A stretch of 64,000 nt of DNA from positions 1-64,000 of the forward strand of contig NZ_QQBI01000010.1 of the NCBI RefSeq assembly GCF_004302915.1, given 5' to 3'. The stretch comes from Komagataeibacter xylinus (GTDB lineage: Bacteria > Pseudomonadota > Alphaproteobacteria > Acetobacterales > Acetobacteraceae). Below are positions 62,939-64,000 of the stretch, in pieces. How positions within the stretch are numbered: the stretch's first letter is position 1; every line of letters begins with the position of its first letter. A program made the translations under genes and the position numbers. The notes under the pieces are model-generated. The model ran no database searches. It was not told the DNA's origin and saw only the letters and a list, made by a program, of their open reading frames with translations.

Positions 62939-64000
62939 ATGGCACGTGTATCCCGACCCGAATTTCCCGCTCCTGTGCTGGTTACCACCACGGCGGCGCT
63001 TGAGGCTGTAACCGCGCGACTGCGCCAGGAGCCGTTTGTAACAATTGACACGGAATTCGTGCGCGAGCGCACGTACTGGCCGGAGCTGTGCCTTGTGCAG
63101 CTGGCGGGCGAGAACGAGGTGGTGGTGATCGACACGATCGCCCCCGGCATTGACCTGTCCAGCCTTGGCGAACTGCTTGATGATGCATCTGTGGTGAAGG
63201 TCTTTCACGCAGCAAGGCAGGATCTCGAAATCTTCCTGCACCTGTTCGACCGCCTGCCCGCCGCCCTGTTCGACACGCAGGTGGCGGCCATGGTGGCAGG
63301 CTATGGCGACCAGGTGGGGTATGACAATCTCGTCTCGTCGCTGCTTGGCGTGCAGATCGACAAGTCGCATCGTTTTTCCGACTGGTCGGCGCGCCCGCTT
63401 TCGCCTGCCCAGATCGGCTACGCGGCGGCTGACGTGACCTATCTGCGGCTGGTTTACGGCAAGCTGCTGGCCCAGCTCGAGCGCGAGGGCCGGCTGGACT
63501 GGGTCGCTGCCGAGCTGGACATCCTGAACAATCCCGCCACTTTCCGCCCCGACCCGCTGACTTTGTGGGAGAAGATGCGCCCGCGCACCAATAACCGGCG
63601 CATGCTGGGCATCCTGCGGGCCGTCGCGGCCTGGCGCGAGGGCGAGGCCCAGCGCGTCAACGTGCCGCGCCAGCGCCTGCTCAAGGATGAAAGCCTGATG
63701 GAAATCGCGGCCACGGCGCCCGATACGGTCGATGCGCTGGCCCGCGTGCGCGGCGTGTCGCGCGGGTTTGCCGAGGGGCGCAGCGGGCAATCCCTGCTCG
63801 AGGCGGTGACCGAAGCGCAGGCCGTGCCGGAAGCCGACCTGCCACGCCTGCCCAAGGGGCGGGGCAAGGATGCGCCGCGCCCCTCGGCCGCGCTGATCGC
63901 CCTGCTCAAGGTGCTGCTCGCCACCTGCTGCGAGGCCCATCGCGTGGCCCCGAAACTTGTGGCGTCGTCAGAGGACCTTGACCGTTTCGCGCTTGATGAC
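62939..64000 (+). CDS. rnd: ribonuclease D (partial, cut by window end)
   Basis: At least 354 codons; the frame is still open at the window edge. DEDD exonuclease motifs: [11 protein letters not shown] (DxE), [14 protein letters not shown] and [15 protein letters not shown] (last Asp and Tyr). An HRDC domain begins near residue 213 ([37 protein letters not shown]), then a second helical region. Processes tRNA 3' ends. ATG 62939 ([12 protein letters not shown]). Confidence 0.93.
   Translation, partial: MARVSRPEFPAPVLVTTTAALEAVTARLRQEPFVTIDTEFVRERTYWPELCLVQLAGENEVVVIDTIAPGIDLSSLGELLDDASVVKVFHAARQDLEIFLHLFDRLPAALFDTQVAAMVAGYGDQVGYDNLVSSLLGVQIDKSHRFSDWSARPLSPAQIGYAAADVTYLRLVYGKLLAQLEREGRLDWVAAELDILNNPATFRPDPLTLWEKMRPRTNNRRMLGILRAVAAWREGEAQRVNVPRQRLLKDESLMEIAATAPDTVDALARVRGVSRGFAEGRSGQSLLEAVTEAQAVPEADLPRLPKGRGKDAPRPSAALIALLKVLLATCCEAHRVAPKLVASSEDLDRFALDD

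Overview
The window is a GC-rich chromosomal segment of an alphaproteobacterium, most probably an acetic acid bacterium (Acetobacteraceae, Komagataeibacter/Gluconacetobacter group). Supporting evidence: a tandem PAS-GGDEF-EAL pair like the cdg operons that control cellulose synthesis in K. xylinus, a GntP-type gluconate permease, a split ATP synthase locus carrying only F1 genes (atpHAGDC), an alphaproteobacterial DksA with few zinc-finger cysteines, and the order tRNA-Trp - secE - nusG. I see no prophage, no complete insertion sequence and no rRNA.

Layout. 0-5 kb: small secreted and hypothetical genes, then a minus-strand AaeXAB-like efflux operon (FUSC, DUF1656, HlyD). 4.5-9.3 kb: cysG, a 49-residue lipoprotein, panC, and a minus-strand run of a CnoX-like thioredoxin, a LON-substrate-binding-domain protein and a Trm112-like protein. 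9.4-14 kb: tRNA-Gly(GCC), a CorA/ZntB transporter, a DUF3597 protein, ahcY and an M19 dipeptidase. 14-20.5 kb: aldo/keto reductase, SLT-SPOR lytic transglycosylase, exported peroxiredoxin, a cobalamin riboswitch with cbtA, an orphan polyamine-type binding protein and a PlsC acyltransferase. 20.7-25.2 kb: the c-di-GMP operon. 25-31 kb: lipoprotein, tRNA-Thr(GGT), dksA, a NodT-type outer-membrane factor with a divergent TetR regulator, a single type I-E-like CRISPR repeat and a DUF1963 gene. 31-38 kb: TonB-dependent receptor, an AT-rich decayed gene, amtB-glnK, a CLC-type channel/antiporter and a small RMF-like protein. 38-48.3 kb: a second FUSC gene divergent from a MarR-led ABC exporter operon (HlyD, fused double-ATPase/permease, second permease, outer-membrane factor). 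48.4-55.4 kb: GntP permease, tRNA-Thr(CGT), pqiABC, nusG-secE, tRNA-Trp and tRNA-Gly(TCC). 55.4-64 kb: DHA2-family MFS pump, atpHAGDC, queF, and RNase D cut off by the window edge.

How the genes fit together. Much of the segment is envelope and efflux function: two FUSC systems, one ABC tripartite exporter, two NodT-type outer-membrane factors, an MFS pump, the PqiABC lipid-transport system and a TonB receptor. Several are paired with local regulators (TetR, MarR) and with palindromes in the adjoining intergenic DNA. Nitrogen sensing (glnK-amtB), c-di-GMP turnover with presumed oxygen/redox sensing PAS domains, and core energy and translation genes fill the rest.

The strongest structural signal outside genes is a family of about nine AT/GC-mosaic palindromic elements of 40-85 bp. 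Six of the nine sit where two genes converge. Other items worth following are a B12 riboswitch driving cbtA with a 14-codon leader where cbtB is expected, a lone CRISPR repeat with a leader-like flank, a hairpin covering the ahcY ribosome binding site, and nested palindromes beside tRNA-Thr(CGT).
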